Source: Nocardia sp. NRRL S-836 (lineage in GTDB: Bacteria > Actinomycetota > Actinomycetes > Mycobacteriales > Pseudonocardiaceae). From it: 64,000 nt of DNA. The DNA lies in contig NZ_LGDY01000105.1 in NCBI RefSeq assembly GCF_001279525.1, positions 26,874 to 90,873 on the forward strand. The letters run 5' to 3'. Position 1 is the first letter of the stretch. Every line of letters begins with the position of its first letter. The notes beneath the pieces were generated by a model. It saw only the letters and a program-made list of their open reading frames with translations, made no database searches and had not been told where the DNA came from. Below, piece after piece: positions 8,303-15,604 of the stretch. The position numbers were made by a program, and so were the translations under genes.

Positions 8303-9463
8303 ATGAGTACGCACGAGCGCAGCGTTCCCTTCGCGGGTGACGCGCTGGAGGCGGCCACGGCGCTGGCCCGCACCGCCGCCGAGCCGCACGTCGTCCACGA
8401 GAACGGCACCACCGTGCACTTCGCGGAGGGCGCGGCGGAGACCGTCGCGGACAGCCCCGCCGACGCGGCCCGCCGGTCCGGTCGCACCGTGTACGGCTGG
8501 GTGTCGTTCGACCGCGCCGGGCACTTCGCCGTGCCGCGCACCGAGATCCGGTTCCGCGACGGCACGGCGCTGCTGCGCGCGGACGACGAGGCGGCGCTGG
8601 ACGTGCTGGAGAAGCGGCTCGCGGACGTGTCCACTGTGGACGTCGTCGAGGCGAGGGTCCTGGCACCGGTGCGGACGCACGGCGCCGACGAGTACCGCTC
8701 GGCCGTCGGGGCGGCGGTGGCCGAGATCCAGGCGGGCCTGCTGGACCGGGTGGTCCTGTCCCGGACCGTGCCGGTGCCGGAGGAGGTCGACTTCACCGCG
8801 ACCCACCTGGCCGGCCGGCGCGGCCGCGACCCGGCGCGGTCGTACCTGCTGCGGCTCGGTGGGTGGGAGGTGCTCGGGTTCGAGCCCGAGGTCGTCATCG
8901 GGGTCGACGGTGCCGGTGGTGTCGTGGCGCGGTTGCCGGGGCCGCCGGGCGGGGAGCCGGTGTTCGACGTGGCGTGGCGGGAGGAACCGTGCCCCGCCGC
9001 CACGGCGGTGTTCGGGCACGCGATCGCGGTGCGCCTGGTGGCCGCCGAACTGGCCGCCGTGTGCGAGCCGGGATCGGTGCGGGTGGCGGACTTCCCGGTC
9101 GCCGAGGTCACCGGCACGCTGTCGGCGGGCCGCACGTCGTGGGACGCCGTCGCCGTTCTGCTGCCCGCCGTCACGGCCTCGGGCGTCCCGAAGGCGCGGG
9201 CGTGCGCGTTGATCGACCGGGTCGAACCAGGACGCGGCCCGTACGGCGGCGCGGTCGTCCTGGCCGAGCCGGACGGTGCGCTGGACGTGACACCGGTGCT
9301 GCGCGGTGTGTTCCGGCACCGCGGTCGCACGTGGCTGCGGGCCGGAGCGGACGTGGCGGCGAAGCCGGGGCGTGAGTTGGCGGAGACGACCGAGAAGCTG
9401 CGTGGCGTCTCCCGTTTCCTGGTTCCGCTGGGCGCGTGGGGTCGTGAGCGAGGAGAGACGTGA
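8303..9463 (+). CDS. Chorismate-binding (TrpE/PabB/isochorismate synthase-like) protein with degenerate motifs
   Basis: 386 residues. Family membership is shown by QAGLLDRVVLSRTVPVPEE, a GFEPEVVIGV segment, CEPGSVRV, ASGVPKARACALID (for the usual SGAPKxRAMEII) and GRGPYGGAVV. However the normally strict PIAGTRPRG and ExxEHxMLVDLxRND blocks are not recognisable, so key chorismate and Mg contacts look altered or lost. It may have changed chemistry or be inactive. Start ATG 8303 follows GGTGAGG. It overlaps the class-IV lyase gene by 4 nt, implying a functional pair making an aromatic amine or acid from chorismate. No glutamine amidotransferase subunit is present. Confidence 0.7.
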   Translation: MSTHERSVPFAGDALEAATALARTAAEPHVVHENGTTVHFAEGAAETVADSPADAARRSGRTVYGWVSFDRAGHFAVPRTEIRFRDGTALLRADDEAALDVLEKRLADVSTVDVVEARVLAPVRTHGADEYRSAVGAAVAEIQAGLLDRVVLSRTVPVPEEVDFTATHLAGRRGRDPARSYLLRLGGWEVLGFEPEVVIGVDGAGGVVARLPGPPGGEPVFDVAWREEPCPAATAVFGHAIAVRLVAAELAAVCEPGSVRVADFPVAEVTGTLSAGRTSWDAVAVLLPAVTASGVPKARACALIDRVEPGRGPYGGAVVLAEPDGALDVTPVLRGVFRHRGRTWLRAGADVAAKPGRELAETTEKLRGVSRFLVPLGAWGRERGET

Positions 9464-10200
9464 GCACCTTCCTGTGGCAGGACGACCGGCTGGTCGAGGA
9501 CTCCGGTGACGCCGGACTGCTGGTGGCGGACTCGTGGCTGGTCGCGGACGGCGTCACGCGCGGGCTTTCGCTGCACCACCACAGGTTCACCGAGGCGTGC
9601 GAACGGGCGGCCGGGCCCAGCGCGGAGGAGGTGCGCCGGTTCCTGAAGTCCGCGGCCGCCCTCGTGCCGGGCACCGGCCGCTGGTTCCCGCGCGTCGAGT
9701 GCGGGACCGACCACCGGTTGCGCCTGCGGGTGCGACCGGCTCCCGAGCGCTCGACGGGCGTGGTGCTGATGCCGCATCCGGGCCCGGACCCCCGCCGCGA
9801 CCCGCGCACGAAGGGGCCGGACCTGGTGGCGATGCAGGCGTTGCGCGCGTCGGCCGCCGAGTTCGGTGCGGACGAGGTGCTGCTGCGCACCGGCGTCGGC
9901 ACCGTGCTGGAGGGCGCGCTCAGCTCGATCGTGTGGTGGCGCGGCGACCGGTTGTGCGTGCCCGATCCGAGCCTGCCCGTGCTGGACGGCGTGACGCGCC
10001 GGTTGCTCGTCGGCCTGGCCGCCCGGCGAGGGGTGCCGGTGCGGCCCGAGCGCTGCGATCTGGCCTCTTTGGACGGACTGGAGGTGTGGAGCCTCAGCGC
10101 GTTGCACGGCATCCGCGTTGTGACCGGGTGGCGGGAGTGCGAGCTGACGGCCGGTCCCGCCGTGCGGGCGGCCGAGTGGCGCGCGGTGCTGCACCCTTGA
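9460..10200 (+). CDS. Class IV aminotransferase-fold protein (aminodeoxychorismate lyase-like)
   Basis: 246 residues, shorter than the family's usual ~270. PLP fold-type IV features visible are the lysine in DPRTKGPDLVAMQ, the LEGALSSIVWW segment (usual E-x-x-x-S/T-N-I) and the FTEACERAA N-terminal helix. PabC-type enzymes release pyruvate from 4-amino-4-deoxychorismate to give p-aminobenzoate. The GTG start overlaps the upstream stop, so the two genes are translationally coupled. Whether PABA is a folate precursor or a starter for the neighbouring pathway cannot be told. Confidence 0.75.
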   Translation: MSTFLWQDDRLVEDSGDAGLLVADSWLVADGVTRGLSLHHHRFTEACERAAGPSAEEVRRFLKSAAALVPGTGRWFPRVECGTDHRLRLRVRPAPERSTGVVLMPHPGPDPRRDPRTKGPDLVAMQALRASAAEFGADEVLLRTGVGTVLEGALSSIVWWRGDRLCVPDPSLPVLDGVTRRLLVGLAARRGVPVRPERCDLASLDGLEVWSLSALHGIRVVTGWRECELTAGPAVRAAEWRAVLHP

Positions 10201-10228
10201 CGGTACTGACCGTTCTGTCTGCTACCGT
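10197..10228 (+). promoter_or_regulatory. Promoter and inverted repeat for the TetR gene
   Basis: ACGGT-ACTG-ACCGT (10200-10213) is a perfect short inverted repeat, located between TTGACG (10197-10202) and TACCGT (10223-10228), a few nt ahead of the TetR start. The placement suits autorepression. Confidence 0.45.
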
Positions 10229-10232
10229 CGTG

Positions 10233-10820
10233 ATGGTGCACAACGCTCGAGGCCAGGTCTCCGAAGCGCGGGCCCGCCTGCTCGCCACGGCCACCCGGAT
10301 CTTCTACGCCGAGGGGCTGCACTCCGTCGGGATCGACCGGATCGTCGCGGAGGCGAAGGTCACCCGCGCCACCCTCTACCGGCACTTCGCCGGCAAGGAC
10401 GAGCTCGTCGTCGCCTACCTCCAGACCGTCGCGGGGATGGAACGCGACCAGGTCGACCAGGCCGTCGCGGGTGGTCTGCCCGCCGCCGACGTGCTGCGCG
10501 CCGTCGCCGGGTCGATCGCCGCGGGCATCGAGTCGGCCGGGTTCCGCGGGTGCGCGTTCCTCAACGCCGCCGCCGAGTACCCCGACCGCGCGCATCCGGT
10601 GCTGAAGGCCGTCCTCGACCACCGCGAGTGGTTCCTGAGCACCGTCACGGACCTGTTCGCGCAGATCGACGCGGAGTCGGCGGCACGCGCTGGCCGGCAC
10701 TTCGTGATGCTCCGCGACGGGGCGATGGCGGCGGGGTGCCTGACCGACTCGGTGGAGGTCGGGGAGACGTTCCTGGCCGGGGTCGAGGGCCTGCTCCGGT
10801 CGCGGACCGGCGCGAACTGA
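10233..10820 (+). CDS. TetR/AcrR-family transcriptional regulator
   Basis: 195 residues. The N-terminal HTH is classic: RARLLATATRIFYAEGLHSV, GIDRIVAEAKVTRATLYRHF and KDELVVAYL (residues ~10-60). The C-terminal ligand domain includes RGCAFLNAAAEYP, a stretch shared with the YcdC/AcrR-like subgroup. The ATG at 10233 (or GTG at 10236) lies almost at the predicted transcription start, so translation is nearly leaderless. The gene runs convergently into the MarR gene, with 1 nt between stop codons. Its target is probably itself; no transporter or enzyme is divergent from it. Confidence 0.9.
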   Translation: MVHNARGQVSEARARLLATATRIFYAEGLHSVGIDRIVAEAKVTRATLYRHFAGKDELVVAYLQTVAGMERDQVDQAVAGGLPAADVLRAVAGSIAAGIESAGFRGCAFLNAAAEYPDRAHPVLKAVLDHREWFLSTVTDLFAQIDAESAARAGRHFVMLRDGAMAAGCLTDSVEVGETFLAGVEGLLRSRTGAN

Positions 10821-10821
10821 C

Positions 10822-11244
10822 TCAGCCGGTCGTGCGCAGCGCGCGGTGCAGCAACGCCGTGAGCTTCCGCAGCTCGTCCTCGTCGAGGTTCGCCAGCGGT
10901 GTGGTCCGCAGCGTCGCCCGCAGCACCTCGTCACGGACCCGGCGCCCCTTGGCCGTGAGGCTCAGCACCCGCGACCGGCGGTCGGCCGGGTCCACGGACC
11001 GCTCCACCAGCCCCCGGTCGACGAGCTGACCGGTCACGAACGTCAGGTTCGGCGCGTTGCAGTGCAACCGCTCTGTCATGACCTTCATCGACGGCGGCGG
11101 CTCCGCCGGGTCGATGGCCCACAGCGCTTGGAAGGTCGCCTCGGTCAGCCGGTGCTCGCTCAGCACGGGCCCGATCAGGTCGACGGTCCGCATCCACACG
11201 TCGTAGGTCGCGGCCACTGCCGCGGTGAGGTCGGCCGCCGTCAT
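10822..11244 (-). CDS. MarR-family regulator
   Basis: 140 residues with a winged HTH: LTEATFQALWAIDP, PPPSMKVMTERLHCNAPNLT, a recognition segment TGQLVDRGLVERSVDPADRR and wing SRVLSLTAKGRRV. The start at 11244 is exactly 7 nt after a -10 TAGGAT (11257-11252), so the mRNA is leaderless. It diverges from the SDR gene and two TTCGAG-type palindromes occupy the gap, so it very likely represses both itself and the SDR and is released by a small ligand. Confidence 0.9.
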   Translation of the reverse strand: MTAADLTAAVAATYDVWMRTVDLIGPVLSEHRLTEATFQALWAIDPAEPPPSMKVMTERLHCNAPNLTFVTGQLVDRGLVERSVDPADRRSRVLSLTAKGRRVRDEVLRATLRTTPLANLDEDELRKLTALLHRALRTTG

Positions 11245-11251
11245 GCCGCCA

Positions 11252-11312
11252 ATCCTACTGATTCTTCGAGTCTCGAAGTACTCTGCTAGCGTTGGTGCTT
11301 CGAGACTCGAAG
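11252..11312. promoter_or_regulatory. Two MarR operators between marR-like and SDR genes
   Basis: CTTCGAG-T-CTCGAAG (11264-11278) and CTTCGAG-A-CTCGAAG (11298-11312) are perfect 7-1-7 palindromes with centres 34 bp apart. The first covers the -35 regions of both divergent promoters; the second sits over the SDR transcription start, just after TAGCGT (11287-11292). The layout predicts strong repression of the SDR. Confidence 0.8.
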
Positions 11313-11326
11313 TAAAGGAGGCCGTT

Positions 11327-12142
11327 GTGAGCCACGGGTACCGCGGTGTCACCGCGTTGGTCACCGGCGCGTCCAAGGGGCTGGGCCGTGAGCTGGCGCT
11401 GGAACTGGCCCGCCGGGGTGCGCGGGTGGTCCTGCTCGCCCGCTCCGAGGGCGATCTGCGCGAGCTGGCCGGGCAGCTCCGGGAACGGCACGGCGACGCG
11501 CGGCCGGAGGTGATCACCGCCGACCTCGCCGCCGCCGACGGCCCGCGCGAGGTCCTGCGCGCGCTGCGGGAACGCGACCTGACCGTGGACCTGCTCGTCA
11601 ACAACGCCGGTGCGGGCAGCGCGGGCCCGTTCCTCGACCGGCCGCTCGACCCGCAGCTGCGCTCGATCCACCTCAACGCCGGCGGCCTGGTCGAGCTGAC
11701 CCACGCGATCGGCCGCGACCTGGTCGAGCGCGGTACGGGCGGCATCGTCACCGTCGCTTCCACCGCGGCCTTCCAGCCCATGCCGTACCAGGCCGTCTAC
11801 GCCGCCACCAAGGCGTTCGTGCTGTTCTTCACCGAGGCCCTCGCCGAGGAGCTGCGCGGCACGGGCGTCCACGTGATGGCGGCGCACCCCGGCGCGATCG
11901 CGACCGGGTTCTTCGACGGCACCTCGGCCACGATCGACCCGGCCTTCGCCGACCTCCCGGACGTCGTCGCGCGCAGGCTGCTCGACGACTACGCCCGACG
12001 CCGTGCCGTCTCCTACCCCGGCCGCGCGGTGAACCGGGGGATGACCTGGGCGGCCCGCCTGCTCCCGCGCACCGCCGTCACCCGCGTCACCGGCGCGCTG
12101 AACCGCCGCCTGCGCCTGCACCAGGTGGTCGACCTGGTCTGA
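11327..12142 (+). CDS. Short-chain dehydrogenase/reductase
   Basis: 271 residues. Rossmann NAD(P) motif TGASKGLGRELALELARRG at the N-terminus, NNAGAG, catalytic Ser of VASTAAFQPMP and YxxxK in YAATKAFV. The C-terminal tail with RLLPRTAVTRVTGALNRRLR resembles fatty-acyl/ketosteroid-type SDRs near membranes. GTG start preceded by AAAGGAGG. Controlled by the divergent MarR protein through the two palindromes ahead of it. Physiological substrate unknown; a detoxification or lipid role is likely. Confidence 0.9.
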   Translation: MSHGYRGVTALVTGASKGLGRELALELARRGARVVLLARSEGDLRELAGQLRERHGDARPEVITADLAAADGPREVLRALRERDLTVDLLVNNAGAGSAGPFLDRPLDPQLRSIHLNAGGLVELTHAIGRDLVERGTGGIVTVASTAAFQPMPYQAVYAATKAFVLFFTEALAEELRGTGVHVMAAHPGAIATGFFDGTSATIDPAFADLPDVVARRLLDDYARRRAVSYPGRAVNRGMTWAARLLPRTAVTRVTGALNRRLRLHQVVDLV

Positions 12143-12313
12143 GCACCCGCAGCCCGTCGGCCATCGCGCCGAGTGACGTCCGAGGTGGACGCGATGGCGT
12201 CGAACTCGGGCGGGCACCGGGCTGATCGCGCCGATGACCGGTTCCCAGAGCGCGCGACACCGCCGACGGTCATCGGGCCAGTGTCATGGCCCTTTTCTCG
12301 GTGAGGAGCGGCG

Positions 12314-13258
12314 TCAGGCGGTGGGGGAGAGGACGACGACCTTGCCGATCACCGCGCCCGTGGCGGCCTCGGCGTGCAGTGCGGGCAGCTCGGTCAGCGG
12401 CACCCGTCGGCTGACCTCGACGCGCAGCTCGCCGCTGTCGACCCGGGCCACCAGCTCGGCCAGCTGAGCCGCGTCGCTGCGGACGTAGAGGTCGATACCG
12501 CGCACGTCGCGTTCCTCGTCGGACGGCGCGGGCATCCACACGGTCGTGTTCACGACGGCACCGCCGGGCCGGACCAGCGTGGCCAGTGCGGCGAGCTCGG
12601 CCGGGTCGACCGGCGCGAGGTTGATCGCCAGGTCCACCGGCTCGGTGACCGCCGCGGTCACGCTCGTCGTGGTGTGGTCGACGACCTCGTCGGCACCGGC
12701 TGCCTCGACCGCGGCACTGCTGCGCGGGCTGGCCGTGGCGATCACGTGGGCACCGGCGCCCTTGGCGAGCTGCACGGCGTAACCGCCGACCGCACCGCCC
12801 GCGCCGTTGATCAGCACGCGCTGCCCGGCGGTCAGCTTGCCGTGGTCGAAGAGCGCCTGCCACGCCGTGAGGGCCACCACCGGCAGTGCGGCCGCATCGG
12901 GCAGAGAGATGCTCTTGGGTGCCGATGCCAGTGCCTCGGCCGGTGCGAGCACGTACTCGGCGGCCGCACCGGGCCTGTTCATCGGCAGGAAGCCGACGAC
13001 CTCGTCACCGACGGCGATCCCGTCCACGCCTTCGCCCAGCGCGTCGACCGTGCCGGCGACGTCGAGGCCGGGGGTGTGCGGCAGCTCCACCGGGATGGGG
13101 CCCTGCATGAAGCCGCCGCGGATGTTGCCGTCGACGGAGTTGAACGACGTCGCGGCGACGCGGACCAGCACCTGGCCGGCGCCGGGTACCGGCACCTCCA
13201 CGTCCTCGTGGCGCAGGACTTCAGGGGCGCCGTACTCGTGGAAACGCACTGCCTTCAT
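12314..13258 (-). CDS. NADP-dependent quinone-oxidoreductase-type (zinc-less MDR) enzyme
   Basis: 314 residues. MDR superfamily: N-terminal KAVRFHEYGAPEVLRHEDV, GLDVAGTVDALGEGV, and the nucleotide motif INGAGGAVGGYAVQLAKGAG. Structural and catalytic zinc ligands are absent, as in quinone oxidoreductases. It likely reduces reactive quinones or enones with NADPH. Diverges from a MarR gene with three TTCGAA-type palindromes between, so expression is probably induced by a small electrophile or drug. The frame continues upstream of 13258 but that part spans the operators. Confidence 0.9.
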   Translation of the reverse strand: MKAVRFHEYGAPEVLRHEDVEVPVPGAGQVLVRVAATSFNSVDGNIRGGFMQGPIPVELPHTPGLDVAGTVDALGEGVDGIAVGDEVVGFLPMNRPGAAAEYVLAPAEALASAPKSISLPDAAALPVVALTAWQALFDHGKLTAGQRVLINGAGGAVGGYAVQLAKGAGAHVIATASPRSSAAVEAAGADEVVDHTTTSVTAAVTEPVDLAINLAPVDPAELAALATLVRPGGAVVNTTVWMPAPSDEERDVRGIDLYVRSDAAQLAELVARVDSGELRVEVSRRVPLTELPALHAEAATGAVIGKVVVLSPTA

Positions 13259-13283
13259 CGGGGGTCTCCCTGACTCGCGGATG

Positions 13284-13407
13284 TTGCTTCGAACTTGAAG
13301 CAACTGCGGACGACGCTACAGCTGCTTCGAATTCGAAGCAAGTGACGTGCGGCACCCAGGGTGGTCTTCGTGCTGGGTCGGCTCCTTCGAATTCGAAGCA
13401 GTAAACT
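13284..13407. promoter_or_regulatory. Three MarR operators and a leaderless promoter
   Basis: Palindromes TTGCTTCGAACTTGAAGCAA (13284-13303), TGCTTCGAATTCGAAGCA (13323-13340) and CTTCGAATTCGAAG (13385-13398) fill the divergent region. TAAACT (13402-13407) is a -10 exactly 7 nt before the MarR ATG, so that mRNA is leaderless and the third operator abuts the -10. The TTCGA core also occurs in the operators at 11264-11312. Confidence 0.85.
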
Positions 13408-13413
13408 CGGGCC

Positions 13414-13917
13414 ATGTCCGCTCCGCCGCCGTCGCTCGACCCGGTCCAGCTCGGCGCCTACTTCACCCTCGTCGAGGTGACCAGCCTGCTCCGGCACGCG
13501 GTCGAGCAGCAGCTGCGGGAGGCCGGTGACCTCAGCTACGTGCAGTTCCAGCTGCTGGCCCGGCTCGGCGACTCACCCACGGGCAGCCACCGCATGACCG
13601 ACCTGGCCGACGGCGTCGTCTACAGCCGCAGCGGCCTGACCTACCAGGCGGGGCTGCTGGAGAAGGCGGGCCTGGTCGTACGTGCCCCCTCGGCCGACGA
13701 CGAGCGGAGCGTCACCGTCACGATCACCGACGCCGGCCGCGCGCTGCTGGCGCGGGTGCTGCCCGGTCACGTCGAGGTCGTCAGCGGCCTGCTCTTCGAG
13801 CCGCTCTCCCGGCAGGACGTCCAGGCGCTGGCCGGGCTGCTGGCGCCGGTGCGCGACCACATGCGGTCGACGCCACCCCGTTCCGCCGCACCCCGCCGGC
13901 GCAAGGGCAAGGCCTGA
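13414..13917 (+). CDS. MarR-family regulator
   Basis: 167 residues. Winged HTH with LSYVQFQLLARLGDSP, RMTDLADGVVYSRSGLTYQA, GLLEKAGLVVRAPSADDERS and the wing TVTITDAGRALLARV. The tail PRRRKGKA is basic and probably unstructured. It is divergent from the quinone oxidoreductase and presumably represses it through the three palindromes in the shared gap. The pair mirrors the MarR/SDR divergon 1-2 kb upstream, including leaderless regulator transcripts. Confidence 0.9.
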   Translation: MSAPPPSLDPVQLGAYFTLVEVTSLLRHAVEQQLREAGDLSYVQFQLLARLGDSPTGSHRMTDLADGVVYSRSGLTYQAGLLEKAGLVVRAPSADDERSVTVTITDAGRALLARVLPGHVEVVSGLLFEPLSRQDVQALAGLLAPVRDHMRSTPPRSAAPRRRKGKA

Positions 13918-13995
13918 CCGGCCCAATAGCAGATGTTTTCTCGTCCAGGTGTGAAACGACGAGGATTCTCCGGCTGTCGAACGCCCCGATTTACC

Positions 13996-14031
13996 CGATC
14001 GTGTGAATGAGCGCCACTATTCACACGATCG
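13996..14031. repeat. Long inverted repeat (13-bp arms, 10-nt spacer)
   Basis: CGATCGTGTGAAT (13996-14008) and ATTCACACGATCG (14019-14031) are perfect inverted copies. The arms are AT-richer than the surroundings and no T-run follows, which argues for an operator or mRNA structure rather than a simple terminator. It lies 78 nt after the MarR gene and 112 nt before the small secreted protein. Confidence 0.7.
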
Positions 14032-14142
14032 CGTGATGACGGATTTCAGAGTTCCGCGGTGGTCTCGCTACGGTTCGGGCGTTGCGGCCGGTGTAGTTGC
14101 TTGCCCAATCCTGATCGATCACAACTGTTCTAGGAGATTTTC

Positions 14143-14379
14143 GTGCTGAAGAAGGCAGGAGCGGCCCTCGCCATCGCGGGCGCTTTCCTCGGTGTTGGTT
14201 CCCAGGCGCTGGCCGACACCCCCGACCTCGACGTGACCGAGCAGGTCGGCCTGGTCGACCTGGACGACACCGAGATCCTCAGCGACATCAACGCCTGCTT
14301 CATCGACGTCAACGTCATCGCGGTGCCGGTGCTGTCCGACAACGACAGCGGCCTGTGCGGAAACCCCGACGACAAGTGA
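14143..14379 (+). CDS. Small secreted protein
   Basis: 78 residues: signal peptide MLKKAGAALAIAGAFLGVGS with cleavage expected after ALA-DT, then an acidic ~53-residue mature part with two cysteines (INACFIDV ... SGLCGNPDDK) able to form one disulfide. The pattern C-x-DVNVIAVPVLSDND-x-C recalls the C-terminal part of rodlins and other small aerial-surface proteins of actinomycetes, but the match is weak. GTG start preceded by AGGAGA. Function unknown; a surface or developmental role is possible. Confidence 0.75.
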   Translation: MLKKAGAALAIAGAFLGVGSQALADTPDLDVTEQVGLVDLDDTEILSDINACFIDVNVIAVPVLSDNDSGLCGNPDDK

Positions 14380-14647
14380 TGTGAAACGACGTTTCCTCCG
14401 GTTGCGTCGTTGTCGTGGTGGTGGAACGGGGCCGTTGCGGAAACGCTGGGCTCCGTTCCTGCCGTTGAGGTCGTTGCACCGGACCGGCTGATACTTCGGG
14501 GATCGGCCGTTGTGTTCTTCCGCGCGACGAGACGGCGAAAATCGGTAATGGCGTGACGCCTGGCTGACCCCCACGGCTGAGCGCCGCGCCAGCACCGGGT
14601 GGCAGAGGCCTGTCGTCGTCTCGCGGCGAGGGCCTACGGTGGACCGC

Positions 14648-15430
14648 GTGACGACCACCGCGGAGGTTGGGAACCAGGCGGACGACCGCATCCGGCGCCT
14701 GGAGTCGAGGCTGGTCCGCGAGTACGACGAGGTGCCGCCGAGCCTCGTGCACGAGTGGATCGAACGTGCCCGGTCGCGTTTCGGCGGCGCGCGGCTGCAG
14801 GAGTACGTCCCGTTGTTCGTGGCCCGCGAGGTGCGGGCAGCCGCACTGACCTTCCCGTCGGTGCCGCCGCAGCCGGCCGGAACATCGCTGTCGACCTGGG
14901 CGCGGAACACCGCACGGCGCCTGCTGGCTGCCGAGCTGCCCCGCCGTTGGGCTCACACGGCCGGTGTGGCGCGCCGGGCCGAACACGTGGCGCGCGTGCT
15001 GCCGGCGCCGGACCGCGACCTGCTCGTCGCCGCGGCGTGGCTGCACGACATCGGCTACGCGGCCGAACTCGCCGACACCGGCCTGCACCCGCTGGACGGG
15101 GCACGCTACCTGCGCCGGGCCGGTGTGCAGGACCGCGTGTGCGGCCTGGTGGCCTACCACTCCGGCGCCGCCGCGGTCGCCGAGCTGACCGGCCTGGCCG
15201 GCGCCCTCCGCGAGTTCGCGGACAACCAGGGCCGGCTGCGCGACGCGCTCTGGTACTGCGACATGAGCACCGGTCCGGACGGCCAGCCGACGACCGTGCA
15301 GAGCCGGCTCGCCGAGATCCGGCAGCGCCGCGGACCCGACGACCCGGTCGTGCGCGCCCTCGCGTTGAACGGCGATGAACGCCTGGCCGCGGTCCGGCGC
15401 ACGCACCGGCTGCTGCGCCGCGCGTTCTGA
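14648..15430 (+). CDS. HD-domain phosphohydrolase-like protein
   Basis: 260 residues. The HD domain reads RRWAHTAGVARRAEH (first His), AAAWLHDIGYAAE (His-Asp pair) and YHSGAAAVAEL, so metal ligands are present; nucleotide or phosphate-ester hydrolysis is expected. The ~75 N-terminal residues (VPPSLVHEWIERARSRFGGA) form a three-helix segment found in several actinobacterial proteins of unknown role. TACGGT at 14635-14640 lies 7 nt before GTG 14648, so the message is likely leaderless; an ATG at 14639 overlaps the -10 and is unlikely. The 259-bp gap before it contains nothing else recognisable. Confidence 0.85.
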   Translation: MTTTAEVGNQADDRIRRLESRLVREYDEVPPSLVHEWIERARSRFGGARLQEYVPLFVAREVRAAALTFPSVPPQPAGTSLSTWARNTARRLLAAELPRRWAHTAGVARRAEHVARVLPAPDRDLLVAAAWLHDIGYAAELADTGLHPLDGARYLRRAGVQDRVCGLVAYHSGAAAVAELTGLAGALREFADNQGRLRDALWYCDMSTGPDGQPTTVQSRLAEIRQRRGPDDPVVRALALNGDERLAAVRRTHRLLRRAF

Positions 15431-15604
15431 ACCACGATCACGGACCTCATCGCCTCGACTGATCGTCCGGTCGCGTCGTGGGGCTGCCGCCCACCGGACG
15501 CCGGGTGCGTGACAGTCGAATCATTCGACAGTGCGTTCGCGGTTGAGCCGCCGAGCGGCTTTGTACGTACTCCCGATCATGCACGGCACGATCGAGGAGG
15601 ACGC

